Assembly: GCA_025464585.1 (NCBI GenBank)
Contig: JAODGL010000109.1
Location: 1,367-27,287, forward strand
Direction: 5' to 3'
Origin: Methanosarcinales archaeon
GTDB lineage: Archaea; Halobacteriota; Syntropharchaeia; Alkanophagales; Methanospirareceae
DNA length: 25,921 bases
Part shown: one piece after another, positions 1 through 9,151 of the stretch
Numbering within the stretch: position 1 is the first letter of the stretch
Layout of the letters: each line of letters opens with the position of its first letter
Notes under the pieces: generated by a model
Seen by the model: the letters and a program-made list of their open reading frames with translations, nothing else
Told to the model about the DNA's origin: nothing
Database searches by the model: none
Translations under genes and position numbers: made by a program

Positions 1-873
1 GGGAGAAGAATTCCTACTCTCTCTCTTCGCAATAACGGGAAGTACGTCCGTTCTGGATTCCCAAAGGGAGAGATAAAGGACGTTGCTCTTGATGCTACGA
101 TACGTGCAGCCGCACCTTATCAGAAAGAACGAGATGCCAGTTCTAACTTTGATTTAGCGGTGGTGATAAAAACAGGAGATATTCGAGAGAAGATTCGAGT
201 AGGGAAAGTATCTACGGCAACGATGTTCGTGGTGGATGCCTCAGGGTCAATGGGTGCGAATCGAAGGATGGAGAGTGCAAAAGGTGCTGTTCTATCTTTA
301 TTGCTGGATTCGTACCAACAAAGAGATAAGGTAGGAATGGTTGCGTTTAGAGGTAACCAGGCAGATACCCTGCTTCCACTATGCTCAAGCATAGATTTAG
401 CAGTTGAGCGGTTAAAGGAACTCCCAACCGGTGGCAGAACACCGTTAGCCGCGGGTCTGGAAAAGGGATTGAGTCTTCTGATGAATGAAAAGCAGAAGGA
501 TGAAGGGGCGATACCTGTCCTGCTGTTAATCTCTGACGGTCGTGCAAATGTTTCCTCTTCAGAAAAAGACATCAAAATGGAATTGTTAGCGCTCGCGGAG
601 CAAGCACGAGCTAAGGGCATACACGTGATTGTGATTGATACCGAGGTAGTTAGTAAGCCCTTACAGGGCTTGCAGGGTCGTGGGGCGGAGCCCCACAAAT
701 CGTTCATACAGATGCAGCTTGGTTATTGCAGAGATATAGCGAGCTATTCGGGAGGACGATATTACTCACTCAGTAATCTAACTTCGCAGAAGGTTCACGA
801 TATTGCCATCAGTGAGAACGAATTATTGATAGATTTGCGGTCAGTTTGGGCTAAAAAGAGGTGTTCTGCATAA
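1..873 (+). CDS. ChlD/BchD-like chelatase subunit, VWA domain, 5' partial
   Basis: The reading frame is open from the first base, so the gene begins before the window; the first internal ATG (160) is not the true start. What remains is a von Willebrand A domain of the magnesium/cobalt chelatase D-subunit type. The MIDAS motif DASGSMG is at bases 232-252, and the family-typical stretches RDKVGMVAFRG and LPTGGRTPLAAGL follow. In this family the D subunit, with an AAA+ I subunit, drives metal insertion by the large H/CobN subunit, which is the next gene here. The stop TAA (871-873) overlaps the ATG of that gene by one base, so the two are surely co-translated. An unusual 54-nt in-frame segment (646-699) encodes 18 extra residues (VVSKPLQGLQGRGAEPHK) and coincides with a repeat found elsewhere in the window. 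Family and role are confident; the metal is not determined. Confidence 0.9.
   Translation, partial: GRRIPTLSLRNNGKYVRSGFPKGEIKDVALDATIRAAAPYQKERDASSNFDLAVVIKTGDIREKIRVGKVSTATMFVVDASGSMGANRRMESAKGAVLSLLLDSYQQRDKVGMVAFRGNQADTLLPLCSSIDLAVERLKELPTGGRTPLAAGLEKGLSLLMNEKQKDEGAIPVLLLISDGRANVSSSEKDIKMELLALAEQARAKGIHVIVIDTEVVSKPLQGLQGRGAEPHKSFIQMQLGYCRDIASYSGGRYYSLSNLTSQKVHDIAISENELLIDLRSVWAKKRCSA
655..696 (+). repeat. Two-hairpin repeat element, copy A, inside a coding region
   Basis: Two adjacent perfect hairpins are visible: AAGCCCT-TAC-AGGGCTT (655-671) and GTGGGGC-GGA-GCCCCAC (680-696), joined by GCAGGGTC. The first hairpin is identical in copies at 9654-9670 (opposite strand) and 25805-25821. 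The copy lies in frame in the chelatase D-subunit gene, where it encodes part of an 18-residue insertion between the VIDTE and SFIQMQLG segments of the VWA domain. This resembles the in-frame palindromic elements known from Rickettsia in behaviour, not in sequence. Confidence 0.85.
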
Positions 874-3800
874 TGACAAAGACAAAAATAGGCATAATAG
901 AAGGTTATACTGGAGCCGTATTGCAGACAATCGGCAATGCGGTGCGAGAACTTAATGAGCATGGATACGATGTTGAGGTGCAGGCAAGACATCAGGCAAA
1001 CGAGATTGAGGACGGTTTCTGGCATTGGTTGAAAAAAGATGCTGATGTGATATTTCTATATGTTAATACAAGTGATGAGAGTTTTGACATAATCAAGGAG
1101 ATCGTTTCAAGTGTCAATGTTCCTGTCTTCTCTATGCAAGAAGAATTGAGCAATGTTCCCTTAGACATGCTTGCAATTGCTAAACAGTACCACATGCATG
1201 GTGGACTTGAGAACACTAAAAATCTTCTACTCTTCATGGCACAGTACTGTGGTAAAATTAAAGCAGAATTGCCACCACCAGAGGAGCTTCCCTGGCAGGG
1301 GATATACCATCCAGACGCAGAAGGTATATTTGAATCGCGGAACGACTACAATGCGTGGTACAAAGGTAAAAAGAAAGGGAAGCATACGGTTGGTTTGTTG
1401 TTGTTCCGTAGTGCCTGGCTTGAAGGCGATACCGCGATGTGGGATGCTGTGATAAAGGAGTTTGAGGGAAATGGCGTTAATGTGATCCCTGTAATTTCAC
1501 GCGGGTTCGAGGATAAGGATTCCGGGATTGAGAACAATGATGCCATTTTGAACAGATACTTTATCGTTGATGGTAAACCGGTTATTGATCTTCTTCTCAA
1601 TTTCCAAATGTTTTTCCTGGTTCCGAGAGCCATTAAAGGATGGAATGAGCATTCCACGGAGGGAATTGAGATGTTAAAGAAACTGAATGTGCCAGTTATT
1701 CAAGCGGTAAGATCCTATCACAAGACTTTAGATGAGTGGAAGGAGAGCGGTGAAGGGCTTGATCCAATAGCTATCGTGATGAACGTTGCAATGCCAGAGT
1801 TTGATGGAATCATTGAGCCAATACTAATCGGTGTAGTAGAAAAAACAATGGATGCAACTGTCGGCGGCACATACAACAAACACACACCAGTTCAGGAGCA
1901 AGTAGAATTCCTGGTTGACAGGTGTATAAAATGGCTTCATTTAAGAGATACGCCTGTTTCTGAACGTAAAGTTGCTTTCATTTTGCACAACCCTCCATGC
2001 AAAAGCGTAGAAGCAACTGTCGGCACGGGATTTGGATTGGATACGCTGGAAAGCGTGGTTCGAATCTTTCACCGGATGGAAAAAGAGGGATATTATCTGG
2101 GTGACTGGCTGCCGGACAACTCGAAAGAGTTGATTGATACGATTATGGAACGCAAGGCAATCAGCGAGTTCCGCTGGACGCCTCTGTCCGAGATAGTTAA
2201 GAAAGGCGGAGCCGCAGCAATGCTGGACCGGGATAAATATCTGAAATGGTTCTATGATTTCCCGGTGAGCGCTCAGAATGAAATCATCGAAACATGGGGC
2301 GATCCCGCTTCTGATTTCTCCAGGATAGAAAATAAAGATCAAAATGAACTATCCGGGGAAGAGCAAAGCGAAACTGAGGCGATTACGTGGGCAAAACTGA
2401 GCATGGGCATATACGACAATGACAAAATCGTTATTCCAGGCATAAGATTCGGAAATATCTTTCTCACGGTTCAGCCCAAGCGTGGATGTGCGGGTGCCAG
2501 ATGTGATGGTGAAGTCTGCAAAATATTGCATGACCCAACCTGCCCGCCGCCGCATCAATGGCTTGCCGTGTATAAATGGATAGAAAAAGAGTTCAAAGCA
2601 GATGTAATCGTTCACGTTGGCAAACATGGTTACTTAGAGTTCTTACCCGGGAAAAGTGTCGGGCTCTCGAACGAATGCTATCCGCAAATATCACTGGGAA
2701 CTGTTCCTCATCTCTACATATACATCGTAAATAATCCGATGGAAGGAACGATAGCCAAGCGTCGTGGATATGCTACTTTGGTGGATCACTTGATTCCCGT
2801 AATGGCTCCATCAGGACTATACGAAGGATTGGAAGAACTGGAGGATTTACTTGCCCAGTACAACAAAGCAAAGACCACGAATGATGAAGCACGGCTTCGC
2901 TCACTCTTACAATTGATCACAGCAAAAGCAAAAGAAGTGAATTTATTCAAGGATTTAAGGGGTGAAGAGGAAGTTGTAGATTATTTACATGGACAACTAA
3001 CACTGCTAAGAGAGACACAGATCAGGGACGGCATGCACATTCTTGGGGAGACCCCGAGTGGCAAGAATCTTGCAAATTTATTGGTTTCCATACTTCGATT
3101 TGACATTGGCGAGCATCCCTCCATACGAAGATGCATACTTGAATGCATGGGTTTAAATTACGAAGAGATCATTGAAAATCCGGCTGTATTAAACAATGAA
3201 TTTGGAAAAACGAATGGGGAATTGCTGGACGAAAGCACGAACATGGCTGTCAAAATCATGGAACAACTTCTTTCGGGTGTAGAAGCCGAGTCGTTAACTA
3301 CCGAAGTTATCAGTGACAATGAAATACTATCAACATCCAGAGAAGTAATAGGATGTAACTTCAAAAAGGGTTCAGAAGAATTAGTAAGTGCAGTTAAGTT
3401 TGGGGTATCACTCATCCCAAAAATAATTCGTGGTGTGGATGATGAAATAACCAATCTCATTCGTGGTTTTAATTCAGAATACATCGAATCTGGAGCTTCC
3501 GGAGCACTAACTCGTGGAAAGATAGACGTTCTGCCCACAGGCAGAAACTTCTACGCAATTGATCCAATGAAGATTCCTACGCAGGCTGCTTGGAGAATTG
3601 GAATAAAACTTGCTGACGCGTTGTTAGAGGGGTATTTGGAGCACGAGGGAAAGTACCCGGAGAACATAGGATTCATATTGTTTACCTCTGATATTTTCCG
3701 TGCAGATGGCGAAGAGGTATCTCAAATTCTTTACACCATGGGAGCTCGACCGATGTGGGGAGAGAATGGCACGGTTAGAAGCGTGGAAGTGATACCACTG

Positions 3801-4868
3801 GATGAGTTAAAAAGACCGCGAATAGACTGCACCGTAAGGGTTGGTGGAATTGTACGTGATACCAGCCCGAACATCATGGAATTGATTGACGAGGCAGCAC
3901 AAAAAATCGCAGCCTTAGATGTGCCTATTGAAAAGAACTATGTCAAGAAACACACCATAGAAAAGATGAAGAGACTGCTCGAACAGTATGATGAAGAGGC
4001 CGCTAAAAGAAAGGCAAGTTATAGAGTTTTCGGTATGAAACCGGGTGCTTATGGTGCTGGTGTAAATCTGGCGGTGTTCGCATCTGCTTGGAAGGAAGAT
4101 GAGGATCTTGCAGACGTATTCATTGACTGGAGCGGCTATGCTTATGGAAAGGATGTGTTTGGCGAGGAGAATCACACCGAGTTCGCGGATTTATTGAAAA
4201 CTGTAGAAGTAACATACCGATCACACGAGTCCGATGAATTCGATATTCTTGACTGTTGCTGCTTCTTTGGCTATCAGGGCGGATTTACAATTGCTGCAGA
4301 ATCTATCTCTGGAAAAGACGTAAAGGTATATCATGGCGATACCCGCGACCCTGACAGACCAGCGATTCGAGATATGAAGGACGAGATTGAAAGGGTTGTT
4401 AGAACAAGATTGCTGAATCCAAAATGGTTCGAAGGAAAGAAGCGACATGGCTACAAGGGTGCTGGAGACATCTCAAAACGAGTAGATCATGTATATGGAT
4501 GGAGTGCAACGACTAAACTTGTTGAGGACTGGGTATTCAATGAGATAGCCGAGAGGTTCGTGATCGATGACCAGATGAGGGAGTGGTTCAAGGAAAACAA
4601 CCCGTGGGCATTAGAAGAGATGGGAAGAAGACTTATTGAAGCTGCAGAGCGGGAACTATGGAAACCAGACGAAGAATTACTGAAGAAACTGAAAGAATCA
4701 TATTTGGACTTAGAAGGTATGATGGAAGAGAAACTTGGAGTTATTGATGGCGAATACCAGGGAGGTGAGATCACCGTCCTCGGCAAGGATGATGTTGAAG
4801 CATGGAGTGCAAAGGTGAAAGGCATAGAAGAAGTGTGGGAAAAAATGGAGATAGAGCGCGAAGACTAA
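873..4868 (+). CDS. cobN: CobN/BchH-type large chelatase subunit
   Basis: This is a 1331-aa protein, the usual size for the large subunit of aerobic-type cobaltochelatase or magnesium chelatase, which binds the tetrapyrrole and inserts the metal. The most conserved block, HGYLEFLPGKSVGLS, is near residues 584-598 and is followed by YIVNNPMEGTIAKRRGYA and VDHLIP, which favours CobN over BchH (BchH has HGTVEWLPG). I chose the ATG at 873, which overlaps the upstream stop as TAATG and has an AAAGAGG sequence 11 nt before it, over the longer GTG at 861. The upstream gene is the VWA-domain D subunit; downstream are a Gate protein and a BtuCD-like transporter, consistent with cobalt and corrinoid metabolism. 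Archaeal members may insert another metal; the substrate cannot be read from sequence. Confidence 0.88.
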   Translation: MTKTKIGIIEGYTGAVLQTIGNAVRELNEHGYDVEVQARHQANEIEDGFWHWLKKDADVIFLYVNTSDESFDIIKEIVSSVNVPVFSMQEELSNVPLDMLAIAKQYHMHGGLENTKNLLLFMAQYCGKIKAELPPPEELPWQGIYHPDAEGIFESRNDYNAWYKGKKKGKHTVGLLLFRSAWLEGDTAMWDAVIKEFEGNGVNVIPVISRGFEDKDSGIENNDAILNRYFIVDGKPVIDLLLNFQMFFLVPRAIKGWNEHSTEGIEMLKKLNVPVIQAVRSYHKTLDEWKESGEGLDPIAIVMNVAMPEFDGIIEPILIGVVEKTMDATVGGTYNKHTPVQEQVEFLVDRCIKWLHLRDTPVSERKVAFILHNPPCKSVEATVGTGFGLDTLESVVRIFHRMEKEGYYLGDWLPDNSKELIDTIMERKAISEFRWTPLSEIVKKGGAAAMLDRDKYLKWFYDFPVSAQNEIIETWGDPASDFSRIENKDQNELSGEEQSETEAITWAKLSMGIYDNDKIVIPGIRFGNIFLTVQPKRGCAGARCDGEVCKILHDPTCPPPHQWLAVYKWIEKEFKADVIVHVGKHGYLEFLPGKSVGLSNECYPQISLGTVPHLYIYIVNNPMEGTIAKRRGYATLVDHLIPVMAPSGLYEGLEELEDLLAQYNKAKTTNDEARLRSLLQLITAKAKEVNLFKDLRGEEEVVDYLHGQLTLLRETQIRDGMHILGETPSGKNLANLLVSILRFDIGEHPSIRRCILECMGLNYEEIIENPAVLNNEFGKTNGELLDESTNMAVKIMEQLLSGVEAESLTTEVISDNEILSTSREVIGCNFKKGSEELVSAVKFGVSLIPKIIRGVDDEITNLIRGFNSEYIESGASGALTRGKIDVLPTGRNFYAIDPMKIPTQAAWRIGIKLADALLEGYLEHEGKYPENIGFILFTSDIFRADGEEVSQILYTMGARPMWGENGTVRSVEVIPLDELKRPRIDCTVRVGGIVRDTSPNIMELIDEAAQKIAALDVPIEKNYVKKHTIEKMKRLLEQYDEEAAKRKASYRVFGMKPGAYGAGVNLAVFASAWKEDEDLADVFIDWSGYAYGKDVFGEENHTEFADLLKTVEVTYRSHESDEFDILDCCCFFGYQGGFTIAAESISGKDVKVYHGDTRDPDRPAIRDMKDEIERVVRTRLLNPKWFEGKKRHGYKGAGDISKRVDHVYGWSATTKLVEDWVFNEIAERFVIDDQMREWFKENNPWALEEMGRRLIEAAERELWKPDEELLKKLKESYLDLEGMMEEKLGVIDGEYQGGEITVLGKDDVEAWSAKVKGIEEVWEKMEIERED

Positions 4869-4884
4869 TTTCAGTTAAATCTGG

Positions 4885-4906
4885 TAGAGTGGCAAATACC
4901 ACTCTA
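4885..4906 (+). terminator. Hairpin between cobN and the Gate gene
   Basis: A perfect 8-bp stem, TAGAGTGG / CCACTCTA, with a 6-nt loop is followed by a T-rich stretch. It may attenuate or process the operon transcript; a full stop of transcription is less likely because the next genes belong functionally to the same cluster. Confidence 0.45.
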
Positions 4907-4942
4907 TTCTTATTTACAACTAACTATCATGGAGGAACGTGA

Positions 4943-5911
4943 ATGATACCTGGTGATATATATTATGTGCTGGTGAGCGCATTAGAATTATCACTGCATT
5001 TTCTCAGTATGACTGTGCCATTCATGGTAATAGGGGTTATTTTCGCGGAATTAATAGTTGCATTGAAGTTTGTGGATAAAATAGCCGTCATAGCGAGACC
5101 GCTCACAAATTTCGCTCATTTAAGTGACGAATGTGGTACAAGTTTTATGGCTGCATTTGTATCCCCGGCATCTGCCAATTCTATGCTTGCTGCATTTTAC
5201 AGCGATAAAATAATCGAGAAGAAGGAGTTATTCATCGCATCAATGATGACTTCTTTCCCTGCGATTGTGATGCACTGGCGTCCAATGCTTCCGGTATTAA
5301 TACCATTGCTTGGTGTTACGGGAATAATCTATTTTTCCGTATTAATGCTCGTAGGTTTGATAAAGACTTCGCTCATAATGTTGGCTGGTAGATTTCTACT
5401 GGTTAAGAAGAATAGTAACTGCGGCAATACAAACAGCCAAAAAGAAAAACGCCCGCCGTTAAAGAATGCTGTAAAAATAAGTTTACAAGCATCGAAGGGC
5501 ACGATAAAAAGAATATTAATGATGACTATACCAATAACATTTATCGTATTCATCTTACTCACAATTGGTGTTTTTGACATCCTGGCATCTTATTTGAGCG
5601 GAGTTAGTACTTATTTCCCGATACCACCAGAAGGCATAGGCATAATTGCGGCGCAGTTCGGCAGCTTTATTGCTGCTATAACCGTAGCCGGTAATATTTT
5701 ATCAACAGGTGTGCTCACAGGTAAGGGCATCATCCTAACACTCTTAGTTGGAGATGTACTTAAGAGTCTCCTAACAATGGTCAGGTTCTTGACACCATAT
5801 TATGTGGGGATATTCGGTCCAAAGAACGGACTGCAGATAATGGTTTTATCCACAACTATTAGAACTGGAATAATGTTGGTGGTAATCTTTGTTCTGGCAT
5901 TATTTTGGTGA
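4943..5911 (+). CDS. Gate-domain (nucleoside recognition) membrane protein
   Basis: A 322-aa protein with about eight hydrophobic segments. The residues around GTSFMAAFVSPASANSML (roughly 64-82) and the second half starting at the positively charged KISLQASKGTIKRILMM look like two Gate domains (Pfam nucleoside-recognition type), the membrane module also found in FeoB, spore maturation proteins and nucleoside transporters. The start ATG has a clear GGAGG at 4931-4935. The gene lies 6 nt before a FecCD-type permease and 75 nt after cobN, which suggests a role in moving a metal ion or cofactor precursor through the membrane; that role is inferred from position only. The substrate is unknown. Confidence 0.8.
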   Translation: MIPGDIYYVLVSALELSLHFLSMTVPFMVIGVIFAELIVALKFVDKIAVIARPLTNFAHLSDECGTSFMAAFVSPASANSMLAAFYSDKIIEKKELFIASMMTSFPAIVMHWRPMLPVLIPLLGVTGIIYFSVLMLVGLIKTSLIMLAGRFLLVKKNSNCGNTNSQKEKRPPLKNAVKISLQASKGTIKRILMMTIPITFIVFILLTIGVFDILASYLSGVSTYFPIPPEGIGIIAAQFGSFIAAITVAGNILSTGVLTGKGIILTLLVGDVLKSLLTMVRFLTPYYVGIFGPKNGLQIMVLSTTIRTGIMLVVIFVLALFW

Positions 5912-5917
5912 ACAAAA

Positions 5918-7054
5918 ATGACATCAAGCAGCGAGGCAATAACGGAAATAAGAACAAAGAGAGCAGAAATAAAAGCGCAATATAAAAAATTTGTTGGAAG
6001 AAAAATCATTTTTATTCTTTCTTCTCTCGTCTTAATTTTTATTATCGCAGGCGTAGCGGCAACGCTTGGCTCTTTCCCGATCTCAGTCATTGAGGTATAT
6101 TCAATAATATGGCATGGTATTCCTGAGATTTTTCATAATGCTGGTTTTATCATGTCTCATGGCATAAAGGAATTTTACCAGACGTATTTTACAACTGAAG
6201 AGATAGTTATTTGGGGATTAAGGTTACCGCGAATCATAATGGGCATCCTTGCTGGAATAGGGCTCGCAATTGCGGGTACAACAATGCAAGGGGTGGTGAG
6301 AAATCCGTTGGCAAGCCCTTACACCCTGGGAATTGCTTCTGCTGCGAGTTTTGGCGCTACTCTCGCCATCATTTTAGGTGCAGGTTTTATCACCGGTAAA
6401 TATATTATAATAGTAAATGCGTTCGTCTTCGCTTTGCTCTCTTCTTTCATCATCTATGGTCTATCGCGATATAAGAGTGCAACACCGGAGACAATGATTT
6501 TAGCAGGTATTGCATTGATGTATTTATTCTCTGCAATGACAGGGATTTTACAATATTTTGGAGAAGCGGAAGCGGTGAAGGAGGTGGTATTCTGGATGTT
6601 TGGGAGTCTTGGAAGAGCTTCATGGGATAAGCTTTCTCTCATGTCCATCATCATTGCCCTCTGTATTCCACTTATCATGCTAAAATCATGGGACTTGAAT
6701 GCACTGGGTGTAGGAGATGAGCGCGCGAAAAGCCTGGGTGTAAACGTCGAGCAGACAAGGATAGTATGTTTCATACTTGCTTCTCTTGTAACCGCGGGCA
6801 TTATATGCTTCACGGGAACCATAGGATTTATTGGATTGGTTTCCCCGCACATGTGCAGAATGGTCATCGGTGGGGATAACAGATATTTAATTCCTGCATC
6901 GGGTCTTTTCGGTGCCGCTCTTTTGCTTGGTGCGGATACCATTGCAAGAACAATCGTAGCACCTGTAATTCTCCCGGTAGGTTTGATTACATCTTTCATG
7001 GGAGTTCCGTTGTTCCTATACCTGATAATGAGAAAAAGGAAGGAATATTGGTAA
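5918..7054 (+). CDS. FecCD/BtuC-family ABC transporter permease
   Basis: A 378-aa integral membrane protein of the type II importer family that moves siderophores, haem or cobalamin. After a charged N-terminal stretch of about 30 residues there are nine to ten membrane segments. Family hallmarks are LRLPRIIMGILAGIGLAIAG followed by GVVRNPLASPYTLGI, then SLGVNVEQTR and the coupling-helix region FIGLVSPHMCRMVIGGDNR. It is separated by one base from the ATPase gene downstream, which has an AAGGAAGG site ahead of it. No periplasmic binding protein is found in the window, so the substrate-binding part must be encoded elsewhere. Because of the cobN neighbour, a corrinoid, cobalt chelate or related tetrapyrrole is the likeliest cargo; iron chelate is an alternative. 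Confidence 0.93.
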   Translation: MTSSSEAITEIRTKRAEIKAQYKKFVGRKIIFILSSLVLIFIIAGVAATLGSFPISVIEVYSIIWHGIPEIFHNAGFIMSHGIKEFYQTYFTTEEIVIWGLRLPRIIMGILAGIGLAIAGTTMQGVVRNPLASPYTLGIASAASFGATLAIILGAGFITGKYIIIVNAFVFALLSSFIIYGLSRYKSATPETMILAGIALMYLFSAMTGILQYFGEAEAVKEVVFWMFGSLGRASWDKLSLMSIIIALCIPLIMLKSWDLNALGVGDERAKSLGVNVEQTRIVCFILASLVTAGIICFTGTIGFIGLVSPHMCRMVIGGDNRYLIPASGLFGAALLLGADTIARTIVAPVILPVGLITSFMGVPLFLYLIMRKRKEYW

Positions 7055-7055
7055 A

Positions 7056-7850
7056 ATGGTAAAACTGAAAGTAAAAGACGTGGAGTTCAGCTATGCAAGC
7101 GTACCCATACTGAAGAATGTCTGTATAGAGCTTGCCGAATCTGAGATGCTGAGCGTGGTGGGTCCAAATGGTGCAGGGAAATCCACTCTGCTCCGGTGTA
7201 TAGATAGAATTCTGAGCCCTCAAAAAGGATGTATTCTGTTAGATGAGCGAGATATAAAAAAGATGAGCAGAGTGGAACTCGCCAAAAAAGTGGGCTATAT
7301 TCCACAAAGCACTACTTCTATATTTTCTGCTACGGTCTTCGATGTTGTACTCATAGGCAGACGCCCGCATATCAGTTGGCGGAGCAGTGAAGAGGACACA
7401 GAAAAGGTTTTAGAGATTCTGCAAATGCTAAACATCGAAGAGTTTGCCATGCGCGATATTAACGAGCTCAGCGGCGGTCAGCAGCAGAAAGTTTTTATCG
7501 CCTGTGCACTGTCGCAAGAGCCCGATGTCCTTTTGCTCGACGAGCCCACTTCCAACCTCGACATCAGGCATCAGCTTGAAGTGATGGACATCATAAAAAA
7601 CATTGTGATAGAAAAGGGTATAGCTGCGATAATGGCTATCCATGACCTTAATCTCGCAGCAAGATACGCAGACCGGATAATAATGATGAACAGTGGTAAG
7701 ATTTTTGCCGCGGGCAATCCTGCTTCTGTTCTTACGCCTGAAAACATAAAACATGTTTACGGTGTGGAATCAGAAGTGATGAATAAACGCGGAAGACTGC
7801 ATATTGTGCCTATACGACCGGTTGGCAAACCACTCAAGCACACAGCTTGA
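7056..7850 (+). CDS. ABC transporter ATP-binding protein (FecE/BtuD family)
   Basis: A 264-aa ATPase that would power the permease encoded just upstream. Walker A GPNGAGKST is at residues 32-40, the Q-loop lies near GYIPQST, the signature LSGGQQQKV is near residues 135-143, Walker B VLLLDEPTSNLD follows, and the switch histidine is in MAIHDLNLA. Length and motif spacing are normal for iron-chelate/cobalamin importers. The short C-terminal tail (VESEVMNKRGRLHIVPIRPV) is typical of this subgroup. The gene ends the plus-strand cluster and converges on argG, with a hairpin between them. Confidence 0.94.
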   Translation: MVKLKVKDVEFSYASVPILKNVCIELAESEMLSVVGPNGAGKSTLLRCIDRILSPQKGCILLDERDIKKMSRVELAKKVGYIPQSTTSIFSATVFDVVLIGRRPHISWRSSEEDTEKVLEILQMLNIEEFAMRDINELSGGQQQKVFIACALSQEPDVLLLDEPTSNLDIRHQLEVMDIIKNIVIEKGIAAIMAIHDLNLAARYADRIIMMNSGKIFAAGNPASVLTPENIKHVYGVESEVMNKRGRLHIVPIRPVGKPLKHTA

Positions 7851-7889
7851 CAATGAAAAATGAAATTGCAAAGTGAAAAAGCATTTAAT

Positions 7890-7916
7890 TGCTCGAAATC
7901 CACAAGATTTTGAGCA
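7890..7916. terminator. Hairpin between convergent transporter and argG genes
   Basis: TGCTCGAAATC (7890-7900) pairs with GATTTTGAGCA (7906-7916) with one mismatch and a 5-nt loop. The position between two convergent stop codons suits a bidirectional transcription stop. The preceding 35 nt are A-rich with ATGAAA/TTGCAAA-like repeats similar to those after metG. Confidence 0.5.
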
Positions 7917-7929
7917 CTTATGAGACGTA

Positions 7930-9093
7930 TCAGTGAAATCTCCTCACAATCCTCGCCTGAAAGCCGTGATACATCGAGAATCCCTCTGCACTCTTCTGTT
8001 CTTGCTTCACATCAAACGAAACGTCCTTTGAATATAATGCGTTTGGCGACTCTCTCCCCACCACTCTTGCAACCCCTTTCTCCAGTTTCATATACACTGA
8101 GCCGCTTACCCTTTCCTGCGTCTTATCTATAAAGGCATTGAGACTCTCAAAAAGCGGGTCCATGACCAAACCCTGATATACCAGTTCACTCCACGTTCTG
8201 TCAACAAATTCCTTAAACTTCAGCTCGTTTCTCGTCAATACGAGCTGCTCAAGGTCACGATGTGCTTCTAATAGGATAGTAGCTGCCGGATGCTCGTATA
8301 TCTCGCGCGACTTGAAGCCAAGAACTCTATCTTCGATTATATCAGTTCTGCCAACGCCGTGCTTGCCACCTGTCTCATTCAATTTCTTTAACAGCGAAAC
8401 ACCGCTCATCTTCGTCCCATTTAACGAAACGGGAATCCCTTGAACGAAGTCAATTTTGATAACCTCTGCATCTTCAGGCGCTTTATCCGCCGAAACACTC
8501 CATTGAAATATCTCTTCAGGTGGGATGAAAGAAGGGTCTTCCAATTCCGCTCCTTCTATGCTCCTGCTCCATATATTTTCATCCACACTCCATCTCTTCT
8601 CGGTGGCAAAGTAAATGCCGTGTTCCGATGCATATCGCTTCTCTTCTTCCCTTGTTAAGCTCATTTCTCTTATCGGTGCCACCACATCCAGGTCTGAGGT
8701 TCTGAAAACGGCGTCGAACCTGAGCTGGTCGTTGCCTTTGCCCGTGCAACCATGAGCAACAGCATCTGCTTTTTCTTCTGTTGCCACTTCCATCACGTGC
8801 TTCGCAATTAGCGGTCTTGCTATCGCTGTCCCGAGCACGTATCCCTCGTAGTTGCCGTTCGCTTTTATCAACTGGAAGATATAATCACGCACGAACTCCT
8901 CTTTCGCATCCACTTCTCTATACGAGTTACTCAGCTTCTCTCCTCTTCCCTTAGCCTCTTTTAAGTCTGCTTCTGGCTGCCCCACGTCCACTGTTACTGC
9001 AATCACTTCTTCATAGCCGTAATGCTCTCTGAGCAAAGGAATGCAGACAGAAGTGTCTAACCCACCCGAATATGCAAGCACTACTTTTTTCAT
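7930..9093 (-). CDS. argG: Argininosuccinate synthase
   Basis: A 387-aa cytoplasmic enzyme that joins citrulline and aspartate using ATP to form argininosuccinate, the seventh step of arginine synthesis. The N-terminal PP-loop VVLAYSGGLDTSVC is at residues 3-16, and the nucleotide/aspartate-binding stretch with HGCTGKGNDQLRFD is near residues 113-126. The C-terminal segment with GRESPNALYS is also family-typical. Length is normal and no frameshift is seen. The start ATG at 9093 lies about 25 nt after a TATA-like box (9113-9123 on this strand), so the transcript is probably nearly leaderless. Neighbours on the same strand are unrelated, so it is probably transcribed alone or with the upstream small gene. 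Confidence 0.96.
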   Translation of the reverse strand: MKKVVLAYSGGLDTSVCIPLLREHYGYEEVIAVTVDVGQPEADLKEAKGRGEKLSNSYREVDAKEEFVRDYIFQLIKANGNYEGYVLGTAIARPLIAKHVMEVATEEKADAVAHGCTGKGNDQLRFDAVFRTSDLDVVAPIREMSLTREEEKRYASEHGIYFATEKRWSVDENIWSRSIEGAELEDPSFIPPEEIFQWSVSADKAPEDAEVIKIDFVQGIPVSLNGTKMSGVSLLKKLNETGGKHGVGRTDIIEDRVLGFKSREIYEHPAATILLEAHRDLEQLVLTRNELKFKEFVDRTWSELVYQGLVMDPLFESLNAFIDKTQERVSGSVYMKLEKGVARVVGRESPNALYSKDVSFDVKQEQKSAEGFSMYHGFQARIVRRFH

Positions 9094-9112
9094 TCTTATT
9101 CTTATTCATTCT

Positions 9113-9123
9113 TTTTATAAATA
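9113..9123 (-). promoter_or_regulatory. TATA-like box for argG
   Basis: On the minus strand the sequence reads TTATTTATAAAAAG, centred about 25 nt before the argG ATG. This is the spacing expected for an archaeal TATA box and a leaderless or near-leaderless transcript. Confidence 0.5.
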
Positions 9124-9151
9124 ATAGTTTCTTTGGTATGTATAAGTTTTT

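Noticed and set aside
861..872. GTG start for CobN at 861
   Set aside because: The ATG at 873 overlaps the upstream stop and has better ribosome-binding spacing.
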